A DNA stretch of 64,000 nucleotides from Molanna angustata (lineage: Eukaryota > Arthropoda > Insecta > Trichoptera > Molannidae): NCBI GenBank assembly GCA_963576475.1, contig OY754973.1, positions 10,516,552-10,580,551 of the forward strand, written 5' to 3'. A model generated the notes under the pieces. It was not told the DNA's origin. It was given only the letters and a program-made list of their open reading frames with translations, and searched no databases. Position 1 is the stretch's first letter, and each line of letters opens with the position of its first letter. The position numbers and the translations under genes are program-made. Of this stretch, positions 22,836-34,100 are shown one piece after another.

Positions 22836-22859
22836 GTGGGTTAATGGTGAAATAAAACA

Positions 22860-23290
22860 GATGAGTTGCCCTAAAAGAGAAATAACATATTTTATTAATT
22901 ATATTATTTTATAAAACAAACATATTTAATTTTATATACATAACTTTATAAACATAACTAAGTAGTTTGACATATACCAATTTCTAGAAATATACAGTAG
23001 TTTAAATTTTATCATTCCAATAAGGATAGGTTATAACTAATATTGACACTAGATAAATTTTTATCCATACTCTCTTACAGATTACACAGAAATTCTAAGA
23101 TATCGATAACATTTTATAATATTAATTCTATTTTATAATTTTTATTTTGTATGAGTGTAAACAAATAAATTTTAATGTATATTTCATAATATTGAATAAA
23201 TTTCTGGTTACTTGTACGCTTTTGAAACTGTAGAGGAATTTGCATACATGGGTTCAACTATCAATAAAGATAATGAAGATTAAATTTAAA
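22860..23290. other. AT-rich spacer
   Basis: No repeat border, gene or RNA was recognised. Confidence 0.35.
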
Positions 23291-23299
23291 TAAACTTTC

Positions 23300-23560
23300 T
23301 TAACATATAAAACTAAGCAGGCTGAGATGGGCCGGGCATGTTCAGAGAACGCCGTCATCGTACCAAAAAGAGTCTTAGAGGGGCACCCAGGTAGCATATG
23401 AAACGTCAGGAGACCGAGGCTGCGATGGGAAGACGATATTGTGAGGGACGCGTCCCAGCTTGAGTAGGTATGCCAAACTGGCAGCAAGTGACAGGAGAGG
23501 TTGGAGGAGGCCAAGGCTCGATATAGGCTGTAGAGCCATTGAAGAAGAATAAGAAGTGTT
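23300..23560 (+). mobile_element. Decayed LINE C-terminal fragment
   Basis: One frame reads MGRACSENAVIVPKRVLEG and then, after a stop, VRRPRLRWEDDIVRDASQL. R-P-R-L-R-W-x-D-D is characteristic of LINE ORF2 ends. Several stops. Similar text occurs at 44335-44500. Confidence 0.5.
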
Positions 23561-23633
23561 TCTGCCTGATTTACTAGATTCATCTATGAAATGATATATT
23601 TCTTCCTGTATTATTTACAATAATCATAAAGAA

Positions 23634-24176
23634 ATGATAATAAACAAAGCGTACAAGATGTTAGGATTTATTATGCGACTTTGTAAATCTTTTAAAATCC
23701 TGAATACTTTTAGGATGCTTTATACAACATATAAACGACCCCACCTCGAATATTGCACTGCTGTTTCCATTCCTCGTATCTGCGAAACATTTAACAAAAA
23801 TTTCAATAGTTTAGACATATTTCATACTCCGTATAGCAAAGGAATATAGTAAAGTAAGGAATTAATCAACATGATCCAAGATAACAATAGATAGATGTTT
23901 TGTTTTCTTTTATCGTATGGATACAGTACAACTGAATTTGCTTTCCCTATTTTAGTTATCCTTTGACATTTCCCGTCACTTTCCTATCACAATATCCTTA
24001 ACCATCTCCTAGTCATTATTTCTTTGTATTTTTTCTCTTCTGTTGTGTTGAATATAAATAACAGTGATATATACATAATTGGATGGCAGGCCTAACTATA
24101 GATTGTACCACAGCATAATATTTTAATGAATGTAACCTTTTCATCTGTGTATACCCCCAATAAAATAAAATAAAAA
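23634..24176 (+). mobile_element. CR1/Jockey-like LINE fragment with AATAAA tail
   Basis: The 71-codon frame has INKAYKMLGFIMRLCKSF, a MLYTTYKRPHLEYCTAVS block and then degenerates. The A-Y-x-x-L-G-F and L-E-Y motifs fit the post-palm region of CR1/Jockey LINEs. The fragment ends in (AATAAA)n near 24160-24176. Confidence 0.55.
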
Positions 24177-24179
24177 TCT

Positions 24180-24530
24180 GTAAGATATACCTGTCAGTTT
24201 ATTTTTTTTTTTTTTTTATTTATTAATTTCCATAATACAATATAAAATAAAATATAAAATATTGTTCATGAAATATATAAATGGAATTTATTACCTCATT
24301 AGGCAAAGCCTGTGAGGTAATAAATTTAGTTTGTTCTCTCCTTTCTTTAAATTAAATCTTCACGTTTTTCTTTTGAAAAACTCAATTAAAACTACTTTTA
24401 GCCATCTCATAATAAGTAGGTACACTTTTTTTAATTTATCAAAAACTAAACATTTTATTACCAAAAATATCATATCAATCAAATAATGTATTGATAAAAC
24501 TGATCGAAGAAAATAAATAAAGGGAGGAAA
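24180..24530. other. AT-rich tract
   Basis: A poly-T run near 24200-24220 and A-rich simple sequence, compatible with another minus-orientation retroposon tail. No gene. Confidence 0.35.
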
Positions 24531-24532
24531 AG

Positions 24533-24717
24533 CTTATGTGAGATTGTTGTACAATCCCCTTGATAAAAGTTTATGTGAGATTGTTGTACAATCCCCTTGA
24601 TAAAAGTTTATGTGAGATTTTTGTACAATCCCCTTGATAAAAGTTTATGTGAGATTGTTGTACAATCCCCTTGATAAAAGTTTATGTGAGATTGTTGTAC
24701 AATCCCCTCGATTAACT
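24533..24717. repeat. 37-bp tandem array, five copies
   Basis: Units begin at 24533, 24570, 24607, 24644 and 24681 and carry TTTATGTGAGATTGTTGTAC followed by AATCCCCTTGATAAAAG. Almost identical copies, with an internal near-palindrome GATTGTTGTACAATC. Confidence 0.85.
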
Positions 24718-25805
24718 AAATATTTTTTTGGATCGGTCACCATCAATTGACCACATCTGCATTTTTCAAAAGACCTTCCCTTTTCCTGATTTTTAGGCTG
24801 CCTTATTTGCGATAAGTGAAAAAAAATAGATGATTTTGTCCAACGCACATACTCCAGTTCGTTTAATCATATCTTGAAATTATCACCGTTAATTTAAGTA
24901 AAAAAAAGGGTTTAAAAAAAAACAAGGTTTTTTTTACTCATGGTTTTTAAAACGTGTTATTTAGGCAAAATATAAGGGAAAAATAATGAGGATATGACAA
25001 AATAATGCATAAGTGATTTTAATGCCGCCCAATACGCCCTAAATGAAAAAAAAAATACAAACGTCATGTCAGGATTGCAATTGCATTATGAATCGCAAGT
25101 TTGGCATTCTTTGATATATTATGAAAATTCATTACTGACTCATGTACCTCATTCAACATATTTCCTGTCAGTACTCTTCTTTCTATATCCTTATGTATAT
25201 GGCCTTCCATACCTTTCATCGGAGTAGCTTAAGAGACTATAGTAGGCTATACATTATATTTTGAAAATAATTTCCGTAATACCCTCAAAAGATACGTCTT
25301 TGAAATAAGAAAAAGTTTGTATGTACATTTTTTTTTAAATTTGTTTAATACTTTTCTTTTAAAATTAGTTTTAGTAGAACCCTTTTTTATTTTTTTATTG
25401 TAAGTAACTAAAAAACTAAAAGGCCTATGAACTATATTTTTATTTTATTCGATAGAGAATATGAAAATCTACCGACTGATTTTTTTATTATTATAATATT
25501 TCAATAACTCTTCTTGCTATTTAAAAAAAAACCTCTAAATTTTACCATTTTTGCACAATAAAATGTTGTATATCACATATCAGGTGATATACAATATTTT
25601 CTCGTGTTTCATACATAAGAAGCTAATTTAGTGTGCATTTTTGCGTATATCCGTATATCCAGGGTATACTAGGGCCTTAATCCATCTATAGATACAATAT
25701 ATTTCATAGATTCTGGTCGCTAGGAAAAAATGCAATCGATACAATATACAACTTAAAACTCGTCAAATATTAGATAGTGGAATAAAAAACAAGTTTTTTT
25801 ATTTA
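24718..25805. other. AT-rich region, nothing recognised
   Basis: Only a small palindrome near 25566-25596 (TGTATATCAC..GTGATATACA) stands out. Confidence 0.35.
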
Positions 25806-25811
25806 TTTTAT

Positions 25812-26050
25812 AGAATGACACAGTTGGTAAGCCGTTCGGTTTCTGTGCGGGCGTCCTGGGTTCGATTCCCAGCAGAACTTATTTAAATTTATTTAAATTT
25901 TAAATATTTTCTAGAAATTTATTTAAATTTATTTATCACGCAAATATCTTCTCTGGGCTGGAAACACAGGTTAGTTGGAAGAAATTGCCATACGGCAATA
26001 AACTCGCCACTTGCGGAGGGTGCAAGGAATTGTTCATTATTATGATTATC
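25812..26050 (+). mobile_element. SINE-3, fullest copy
   Basis: The tRNA-like head has GACACAGTTGGTAAGCCG and GGGTTCGATTCCCAGCAG. An AT-rich linker follows, then the body (GGGCTGGAAACACAGG, GCCATACGGCAATAAAC, GGAGGGTGCAAGGAA). Its relatives are at 1485-1985, 13645-13718, 14226-14450 and 62290-62375. Confidence 0.6.
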
Positions 26051-26109
26051 TGTGGGATATCTCAGCAGAAACTAGTGGTTACATGAAGATGCGGGCTATC
26101 GCCAAGCAT

Positions 26110-26345
26110 TTTGTTTATTTATTGAAGTTCTATTGTATTATGATTATTATTATTATTATATTGTCAATTATAGTATTCTAAAATATATTACATACACAAT
26201 TGTTAACAATTTTAAAAACATGATGGGAAAGGAGAGAGGTAGGGGGGGAGTGGGGAGTGGGGAGAAGCATCGACCACTAGAAACTCATATTATGATTTAT
26301 ATTTCACGTGTCTCAATATATGAATAATACGTAATTAAATTATAT
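26110..26345 (-). repeat. Minus-orientation copy of the repeat at 1-275
   Basis: Carries GGAGTGGGGAGTGGGGAG and CTAGAAACTCATATTATGA, the reverse complement of the first 100 bases of the window, with an AT-rich simple tail at the opposite end. Confidence 0.5.
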
Positions 26346-26567
26346 TGAATAAATAAAAATAAAATTAAAGGGGCACAATTAAAAAGTTAAAGATGTGCAC
26401 AACAAAAAAACAGAACACAGATTAAATATCCGACAAATTCACATTTTTTTTAAATATTTATTACCTCGAAGCAAACATATCCAATTCCACGTCACTCAAA
26501 CAATTTATATTGTACCCACTACAAGCTCTATTAATTTATGAGTTTATCATACTGTTAGTTCTAGAAG

Positions 26568-27336
26568 TTTCTATGTACTAGTTGCAAGTAACACATGAGA
26601 TCCAACTGTCGATGGCGATAGTATGCAAAATCAAAGAATACGTACCAAACTATAAACAACACAAATTAATAAATATATGAAGATATTTTATTTTCTATAT
26701 AAAACATGTAGGTATGTTTGTCAGGATAGGATAGAATGGAGGTCAGTCTGTTTTTCCCACACAGAATATGAAAACAGTATGATGGTATGTATGTATGTTT
26801 GGAGATTTAAGTATCAAACTATCAAGTCTTCTTACATATTGTGAATAGGCGACTACCATACAAATTGTATGAAGTGATGTCGTCACTAAATTCAATTTTT
26901 ATAAAAATTGTTAAAAAAAAATTGAGATGTGCTAATACAATGTAAACATTTTTTATATAAAATTAAATTGTCTAGTTGGGGTGTTTCGGCTTTTTTCGAT
27001 ATTTAAAAAAAAATGGAAATATAGGCAGTTAAACTCATAAATTTATCATATATAAAATATTTTTCTTAATAAAAAATGTTTGAGAAACCCTGGAATTTTA
27101 AAAAAAAAACTAATTTGAGATTTTGTATTTGTCTATCTTTATACCAATTTTTCAGCGTTTAGGAGATATATGGAAAAATAATGTAAACATTCAAAAGTTG
27201 ATAACCCCTGACTGAAACAAAAATTCACAATTCTGAGTATAAAAGTTTTGTAGGCCTATAACTGTTTATGTATTCTGAAAATTTGGGCTCTGTAAATTGA
27301 GCGGATCAAAAGTTATAAGGGACACACACACACACA

Positions 27337-27379
<43 letters not shown>

Positions 27380-27590
27380 CTCACATAAAATGTTCTACTC
27401 CAAATTCTGAGTAAATCCATGTACGGGAACACATATGCTGCGAGGCCTCTAGTTGGTGTTATTAGCATGCAAAAAGTCCACTACACCATACAAAATGTTC
27501 CTTCGTACACGCATCTTGGCTTAATAATGTCGATTCATTAAGAGAATTGAATTCTCATGAACGAATCGACAGTTGGAAAAGAGAGACTGG
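26568..27590 (-). repeat. (CA)n-element family, copy 2
   Basis: Contains CATGAGATCCAACTGTCGAT near the left and GAATCGACAGTTGGAAAAG near the right, so ATCGACAGTTGGA and its reverse complement form a 13-bp inverted pair almost 1 kb apart. A (CA)n tract (27325-27376) lies in between. Only a weak class guess (non-autonomous DNA element) is possible. Confidence 0.55.
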
Positions 27591-27820
27591 TTTTTATTTC
27601 TTCTAAGTGGACAGTGAAAACGGAGTGAACTTAGAAGGGGTGTACTGTCGATCAGACCGTTAATAATTTTGTCTTCAGTAGTTTTATTTTGTAAAGATAT
27701 TATATAATGTTTCCCATTACAATAATTTCGATAAGTTCATCTTCTACCCTCCACGCTTCCCATTGCGACGGGATCATCATGGGCCCCACATAAAAAAAAT
27801 TAATTAAATACATATATTAA

Positions 27821-27979
27821 AACAAAACTGCTCTTTAATTAGTTACAATCGAGGTGTTCAAAAACATCATATTGACTGATTTTTTTATCAATCGTTTTAT
27901 CATCATTTACAAAAATGAATAATTTAAATTTAAATTAGAACCACCCAGACATTTATAACTTTTATCGACAAGTTAGTGG
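27821..27979 (+). promoter_or_regulatory. Gene A promoter
   Basis: This block is collinear with 46823-46995 upstream of gene B: AACTGCTCTTTAAT, ACAATCGAGGTG, ATCAATCGTTTTATC and a TATA-like CATTTATAACTTT at 27951-27960. The unrelated sequence further upstream in both loci shows that conservation is focused here. The TATA assignment and start site (about 27980) are inferred. Confidence 0.5.
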
Positions 27980-28031
27980 TAGACAGCGGTAGAGCAATTT
28001 CACCGAAAAATTCAGCGAAATCAAATTAAAG
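27980..28031 (+). other. Gene A 5' UTR exon (predicted)
   Basis: GACAAGTTAGTGGTAGA..GCGAAATCAAATTAAAG is followed by a GTAAGA donor at 28032. The paralogous stretch before gene B ends at the same place with a GTATGA donor. It would splice to the AG acceptor directly before the ATG at 30515. Confidence 0.5.
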
Positions 28032-28270
28032 GTAAGATTTTCATTTCTTTATTAAAAAAATCTGGTTTCGTGACTTATCAGACAACTGAAAATATGACTT
28101 ATCAACCACGAAAACTGATCACAATACTGTTGAAATACGACTGAGCACAAACTACTGAACATATCCCTAAAAGATTATCTATATTTATTAAAAAAAATTA
28201 TAACACCTACCTAAATTGATTTAAGTGGGTTACAAAAAAGAAACTTTACAATAAAATAATATTTTTATTA

Positions 28271-28795
28271 TTGCATATGCGCAAACATTGGATTTTTTTC
28301 CCTGTCGGTAAAATATTCGATTACTTACACATTGGTACAAGTAGGTAAATAAGACAAAAATGACCTTATAAGTCTGGCGCAATTCAGGGGTGATTTCTAT
28401 GCGAAAAATGCATTGTCACCTCAGATATAAGAATTGTAGCTTTCATTATTTACAAAAAAACCAATTCTCTCAATAGATGGCGTTACAACAAAATAAATAA
28501 AAAAAAATAATAAGATTGATGTTCATAATTTCACCCATAGATGGCTGTAGTAAAAATTCCTTATTTTCAAGCGAAAAGAATTTCACTTTTAAAATATATA
28601 GAACTTTCAAAATTGAATTGATAGGGATCTCATTAAAAAGGCATAATTGGTGAACGTTGCGCAAGCGCATAAAGTGATCACGTAAACCAGCCGATGACAG
28701 GTCGTAAGCCCTGTAGGTGCCTTGATTTCCCGGTTCTCCTACAGTAAATATTCCAACTTCGTCTCAATTGAGATAATTAAAAATCTGTCAAAAAA
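28271..28795 (-). repeat. X-family repeat, long copy in gene A intron 1
   Basis: Runs from GCATATGCGCAAACATTGG through CAATTCAGGGGTGAT, AATAGATGGCGTTAC and ATCACGTAAACCAGCCGATG to CTTCGTCTCAATTGAGAT. Forms an inverted pair with the copy at 29750-30255. Confidence 0.6.
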
Positions 28796-29175
28796 TAATA
28801 TTTGTTCATATAAATAAATGAGTTTGTAAAAGTATCAAGATATTGCAATGCTCCAAAAGTGGATTATAATTGGATCTGTGAAAGTTTATTATAGAACCTT
28901 ATATCCAGTTGTGATTTATAGAAATATTGAACAAAAGTCGCTTTTGTCAATAGGGTAAATTGATTTGACGGTTGCTTTGTGGCAGTAGCGAAATTGCTTA
29001 TAGAAGCCGAAAATCTTGGCTTGCCTTAATTCAAGACCTAATAATTTTTAGACTGTTTTATTGCAACCATACTACAAGATTGGAAATCGAAACGTATGTA
29101 TGCTTTACAGGGTCACAAATGTTGATACTATTTTTAGCATGTGCTTTAAAAAAATATTCATCATAGCCACAAATT

Positions 29176-29575
29176 AGGAACAACGATGCAAAAAAAAATA
29201 GGAATGTACTAAAATTGTTTATTTTAGATTTACGGTCTTATTTCAGCGTTATAAAATATCAACTTGGACTAAATGGAATAGGAACGTACCTATATTGGCC
29301 GGAACGTTCTTAAAAATGTACTGAATTAGACGTATTTTGAATAATTATGAAAATGATAAAAATTTCATAATTTTCATAATTATTCATAAAACGTCTGATT
29401 CAGTAACTTTTCAAGAACGTTTCGGCCAAAATAGGTACGTTCCTATTCCATTTAGTCCAAGTTGATATTTTATAACGCTGGAATAAGACCGTAAATCTAA
29501 AATCTACAATTTTAGTATGTTCCTATTTTAGTTACAATAGTTACTGAATAGGGGGTATTACCCCCTATTCATCTA
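29176..29575. mobile_element. Foldback MITE (CCTATTCAGTAAC family)
   Basis: Mirror arms around about 29345-29385: GATTTACGGTCTTATTTCAG against CTGGAATAAGACCGTAAATC, and TTTTCATAATTATTCA near the centre. The right end reads AGTTACTGAATAGGGGG. A second copy with both ends is at 45505-45831; the left terminus is missing here. Confidence 0.6.
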
Positions 29576-29749
29576 ATTACAGTGCGATAATTTTGCAATA
29601 TATGTAATATGAAGTAATGCTTGAATACATTTTACCAATGAGTATCAATTTCAATTCCCTTTAAAACATTCCAGCGGGTTGTGTTCAGTAACCAACATAT
29701 TTACTTGTCACTGTTTACACTTTTCATCGTGATCAATAATTTTTTGACA

Positions 29750-30255
29750 ATTTTTTTAACATCTCAATTGAGACGAAGTATTAATATTATATAGGACCAG
29801 GAAATCAAGGCACCTACAGGGCTTACGACCTGTCATCGAATGGTTCGACACCAATTATGCGTTCTTATTGAGTTCCCTTATCAATGCGATTTTGAATGTT
29901 CTATATATTTGAATAATGAGAATCTGATCGTTTAAATATAAGCTGTTTTTACCATCGCCATCTATGAAGTAACGAAGAAACCTTTTTGTAAAGCCATTCA
30001 TTGAAAAAAAATTTTACGACGAAAGCAACAGTCCTTATTTATATGAGGTAACAGTGTTCTCTCACAGATGTCACCCCTGAACTGCACAAGATATATTATT
30101 TCATTTTGGGCTCGCTTACCTACTTGTGCCTATGTGTTTGTAAATCGAATATTTGCAAATACGCTAAGCCTGTTAACTTCGTCTCTATTGAGATGATAAA
30201 TATTTGTCAAAAAATATCAGGGATAAAATCCAATGTTTGCGTATATGCAACTTTA
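29750..30255 (+). repeat. X-family repeat, plus copy in gene A intron 1
   Basis: TTAACATCTCAATTGAGACG opens it, GGCACCTACAGGGCTTACGA follows, and ATCCAATGTTTGCGTATATG closes it. With 28271-28795 it could fold into a long imperfect hairpin in the pre-mRNA. Confidence 0.55.
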
Positions 30256-30514
30256 AAAAATAATCGGTGATCAATAATCTTTTTATTCAGCTGTCGCAAA
30301 CTCAATAGTCGTGTGTTATTTTCCATAGTTACCAATAACCCTTGCTTTACCAACTTTCTTGATAATATTTTTTTAAACAATCAAAGTAACATAACATGAG
30401 TTCGTTCACATTCATTATCCTGAATTCGACAAAAGTGAAATTGGTTTGTATGCTCCATGGAAACTTGAAAAAATTAATCCAGTACTTAATTCAATATTTT
30501 TCTTTATTTTTTAG

Positions 30515-30646
30515 ATGGCGGGATGGACTTTTGTTGTGGTATTATTTGCTTTAGTATGTTTGAAAACACATGCAATGACCACAGCATACAATTCATTGAT
30601 ACATACTCATGACTCAATTGATATAAAGTCCAATAAAAGTGGAAAG
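30515..30646 (+). CDS. Gene A, signal-peptide exon
   Basis: 44 codons starting at ATG directly after a TTTTTTAG acceptor, ending ...SNKSGK before a GTACTC donor. Residues 1-20 (MAGWTFVVVLFALVCLKTHA) are a classic cleavable signal peptide, followed by a short polar segment rich in S, D, N and H. The same length, phase 0 ending in K, and MAGWT start are seen in gene B at 48671. The open frame continues into the intron to 30907, but the donor and paralogue comparison argue for splicing. The partner exon is at 36016, beyond a 5.4-kb intron swollen by a SINE and Dong-like LINEs. Confidence 0.75.
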
Positions 30647-30659
30647 GTACTCTTTTATT

Positions 30660-30970
30660 TTGAGTTATTTACCTACTTCGTTTCAATTCGTATCTTTTTC
30701 TACTTTCTTCTTCTTTTTATTTACCCTTCTCACATAAAAAGGTTATTTGGAGATTTCTGTCATCGTCCATGTACTCAACTTTTTCTTCAACATGATTATG
30801 AAATATTTTATTATTTACTGAAGGGTCATTGCACTCCGACCACATATTTCGCCCATTTTTTGCAATATTTGCCAAATACACATTACATAGTTTTAAATTT
30901 ACCCTAGTGCATAAAGGAGTACAAATTTGTCAATTTTTGAAATTTGATAAATATTTGATTTGATTTGATC
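30660..30970 (+). other. Gene A intron 2, start
   Basis: The first part (TTCTTCTTTTTATTTACCC, TCTGTCATCGTCCATGT) resembles the short intron of gene B near 48945-48990, so it is the ancestral intron. At 30940-30968 a TTTGATTTGATTTGAT tail suggests the 3' end of an inserted LINE scrap. Confidence 0.4.
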
Positions 30971-31019
30971 ATATGTACCTATTCACATCATGATATTACT
31001 TTTTATTATTAATAATTGT

Positions 31020-31147
31020 CGGCCTTCGTGGCTCAGTTGGTTGGGTATCTGACTGCTGATCCGAAGGTCCCGGGTTCGATTCCCGGTGGAGACACGGTTT
31101 TTAATGAGGTGACCACGGTTGTCACTAAACGGCGCTTTATAAATTGT
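31020..31147 (+). mobile_element. SINE-2, head half (split by Dong-like LINE)
   Basis: The tRNA-like head GGCCTTCGTGGCTCAGTTGG carries box A; GGTCCCGGGTTCGATTCCCG carries box B. The body continues to AAATTGTCC and a TTA repeat. The rest of the same SINE resumes at 35798. Compare the uninterrupted minus copy at 50858-51064. Confidence 0.65.
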
Positions 31148-31174
31148 CCTTATTATTATTATTATTATTATTAT
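31148..31174. repeat. (TTA)n microsatellite, LINE target
   Basis: About nine TTA units next to the 3' end of the Dong-like LINE. Matching tracts lie at 35097-35107 and 35776-35800, as expected for a LINE that targets TAA repeats. Confidence 0.7.
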
Positions 31175-34100
31175 ACGTAGATTGATCTCGGTTATGATCC
31201 GGTAATTTCCTTCACGAAGTCCTTGAGTACGGAGCGTACTCAAGTTGTGAGGCTATGTGTTTGTGTGTCTGTGTGTAGTTGTTTAAAGTGGTACCTGTAG
31301 AAATTTTCTGACTATTGTGCATGTGTTGATAATTGTAGTTTTTTGTATGTTGGTGATTACGTATGGGGGTAACTTTAGTATGTCTATATTTTTTTGGAGA
31401 GTTTTTGGTATGATGCCTGTAGACGATAATATTATTGGGACTATTGTTACTTTTTCTTGTTTCCACTATGATTTTATCTGTTCTGCTAAAGGTATGTATT
31501 TATCTATTTTTTCTAAATGTTTCTTTTGTAGATTTGCTGTATTTGGTATCGATATTTCTATTAGATATGTATGTTTATGTATTTTGTCGATTAATGTAAT
31601 GTCTGGTCGGTTATGTAGGTTTGTTCTGTCTGTGATTATGTCTCTATTCCAGTATAGTTTGTAGTTATCATTTTCTGTTACAGCTGGGGGTGTGTATTGA
31701 TACCACTTGGGGTGTGTTTCGATAAGTTTATGTTTGTGGGCTAGTTCCAAATATATGTGTTTGCAGATGTTATCGTGTCTTATTGTATATTCCGTCGGTG
31801 CAAGAGTTGAGCAGCCACCTGTTATGTGTTCTATTGTTTCTTTTTGTAATTTGCACTTTCTGCATGTGTCGTTTGTTATTGTATTGTCTTTTATAATATG
31901 TTTCGTGTAGTTTTTTGTTTTTATTATTTTGTCCTGAATAGCTATGATAAATCCTTCTGTTTCTGCGTATAGGTCTGAGTGTTTGAGCCAATTATTACTA
32001 AGGGCTTTATCAATATGTTGTTGTTGTAGATGACTTGGGTGTATTCCATGTAATGTTTTATTTTTCCATGTTTCAATTTTTGCGTCATGTGTTGTTATTT
32101 CTAGATTGCGTTCGTTGTCGTTAAGTGTAAGTGGTGAGTATGTGTGATCTATGTTTATGATTTCGTTGTGTATTGGGCTATTTCGTTTTGTGTAGAAGTA
32201 TTGCCTTAAGTTATTTATTTGTGTATGGTGTAGATTTTTTATGTCTATGAGTCCTCTTCCTCCTTCCTCTCTTGGCAGTGTGAATCTTTCTATTGCTGAA
32301 TGTTCGTGGTGAATTCTATGTTTTGATGATGTTGTTCTGAGTTTAATGTTGAGATCGTCGAGTTCCGTATTGGTCCATTTAATTATTCCAAATGTATATG
32401 TTAGTACTGGTATTGCGTATGTGTTTATTGCTTTAGTCATATTTTTTCCATTTAGTTGTGTTTTGAGGAGGATATTTAGTCTTTTAAGGTATTCGTTTTT
32501 GGTGGTTTCTTTTATCTTTTTATCTTTTATGCTTGGGTTCTGGAGAATTCCCAAGTATTTATAAAATTCATCTTCGTCCATTGCGCGTATTATTTCATTC
32601 GTATCCTTCAAGGTGCTTCCCGTGTGTTCCTTGGGTTTACCTCTTACTATTGAGCATGTGTTGCATTTATCAATACCGAATTTCATTTTTATGTCATTAC
32701 TAAAGCGTTCAGTTTTATAAATTAGTTGTTTTAGTTCGTCATTATTTTTGCCATATAGTTTTAAATCGTCCATGTATAAAAGGTGGTTGATTTTTATAGG
32801 ATTGGTATTTAAGTTGTGTGTTGTGATTTTGTAGCCAAGTTTGCTTTTGTTAAGCATCTTGGAGAGTGGGTTGAGGGAGATACAGAACCATAGTGCGCTT
32901 AGGGAGTCACCTTGAAAGATTCCGGTTTTAATGTTTATTTGTTTTGATTTTATCATTTTGTTGTTTAGTTTTAGGTATATTGTCGTGTTCCAGGTGTTCA
33001 TTATTTGTTTTAAAAATTCTACAAGTTTTATGTCAATTTTGTATATTTCTAGAACTTTTACTAACCATGAGTGGGGGACACTATCAAAGGCTTTTTGGTA
33101 ATCTATGTATGCACAGTACATGTTCCTTTTCTTCTTTATCGCCTGATTTGTTATGGTCCGGTCGATGATGATTTGTTCTTTGCATCCTCTGCTTTGCTTT
33201 CTGCATCCTTTTTGTTCTTCTGTTAATATGTTATTTTGTGTTAGGAAAAGATCTATTTTTGTAGTTATAATTGAGGTAAGAATTTTGTATATTGTGGGTA
33301 GACATGTGATTGGACGATATTTAGATGGATTTTTTGTGTCTGTTGATTTAGGTTTGAGATATGTGATACCTTTAGTGAAAAAAGATGGGAGGTTTTGGTT
33401 TTCCGTTACGCATTTGTGTAATAGTTCGGAGAATTTTTCATGTGTTACAGGGAGATATTTGTACCAGTAATTTTGGATATTATCTATGCCTGGTGTCTTC
33501 CAGTTGTGTGTCTTCTTTACAGCAGTTTTGAAGTCAGTTATATTTATTTGTATTGTGGCCATGTTTTGAAATTGGTTATTGTCATTTTCTTCCTCTGTTA
33601 TCCATGTGGCATTTTCGTTGTGTTTTTTGTTTTCAGATCAAATGTTCTCCCAGTATGATTCTATTTCATTTAATTTAGGTGCGTCTGTAATTTCTATATT
33701 GTTGTTTTTTAGGTTGTTGTAGAAGCTTTTTTGGCTTGTTTGAAAATTGAGATTGTGTGTTTTCCTGTCATAGCATTTTTTGTAGCGTTTTAATCTATGT
33801 GATTGTGCTGATAACTTTTGTGTTAGCGTATCAAGGAGTATAGTTAGGTTGTGTTCATTGTATTTGTCTTTAATCGTTTCAATTTCCCGTAGTTTTCTTG
33901 GATTTTTTAGATTATCTTTAATTTTTTGTGTTACTTTGCCTATTTCATTTCTTAATGAGTTGATTTTGATTTGTATTCTGTGTTGCCATGCTGGTATAGT
34001 GCTTCTGTGTGTTCTATGGGAGTTTTCTGTTTTATTGTTTATATTTTGTTTGTTTAGTGTAATAATGGTGTATGCACTACAGTAAACTAATAGATGTAAT

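Noticed and set aside
24533..24717. CRISPR-like array
   Set aside because: Units are contiguous 37-bp copies without unique spacers, and the DNA is eukaryotic.
30647..30907. Continuation of gene A first exon as a 130-residue protein
   Set aside because: A GT donor follows the same codon as in genes B and C, and the continuation has no counterpart in paralogues.
31020..31095. Functional tRNA gene
   Set aside because: Same reasoning: dispersed copies with a common body; a SINE-2 head.
31317..33658. Several plus-strand frames of 60-115 codons
   Set aside because: Antisense of the reverse transcriptase region; the duplicate pair at 31317 and 35247 simply reflects the two LINE copies.
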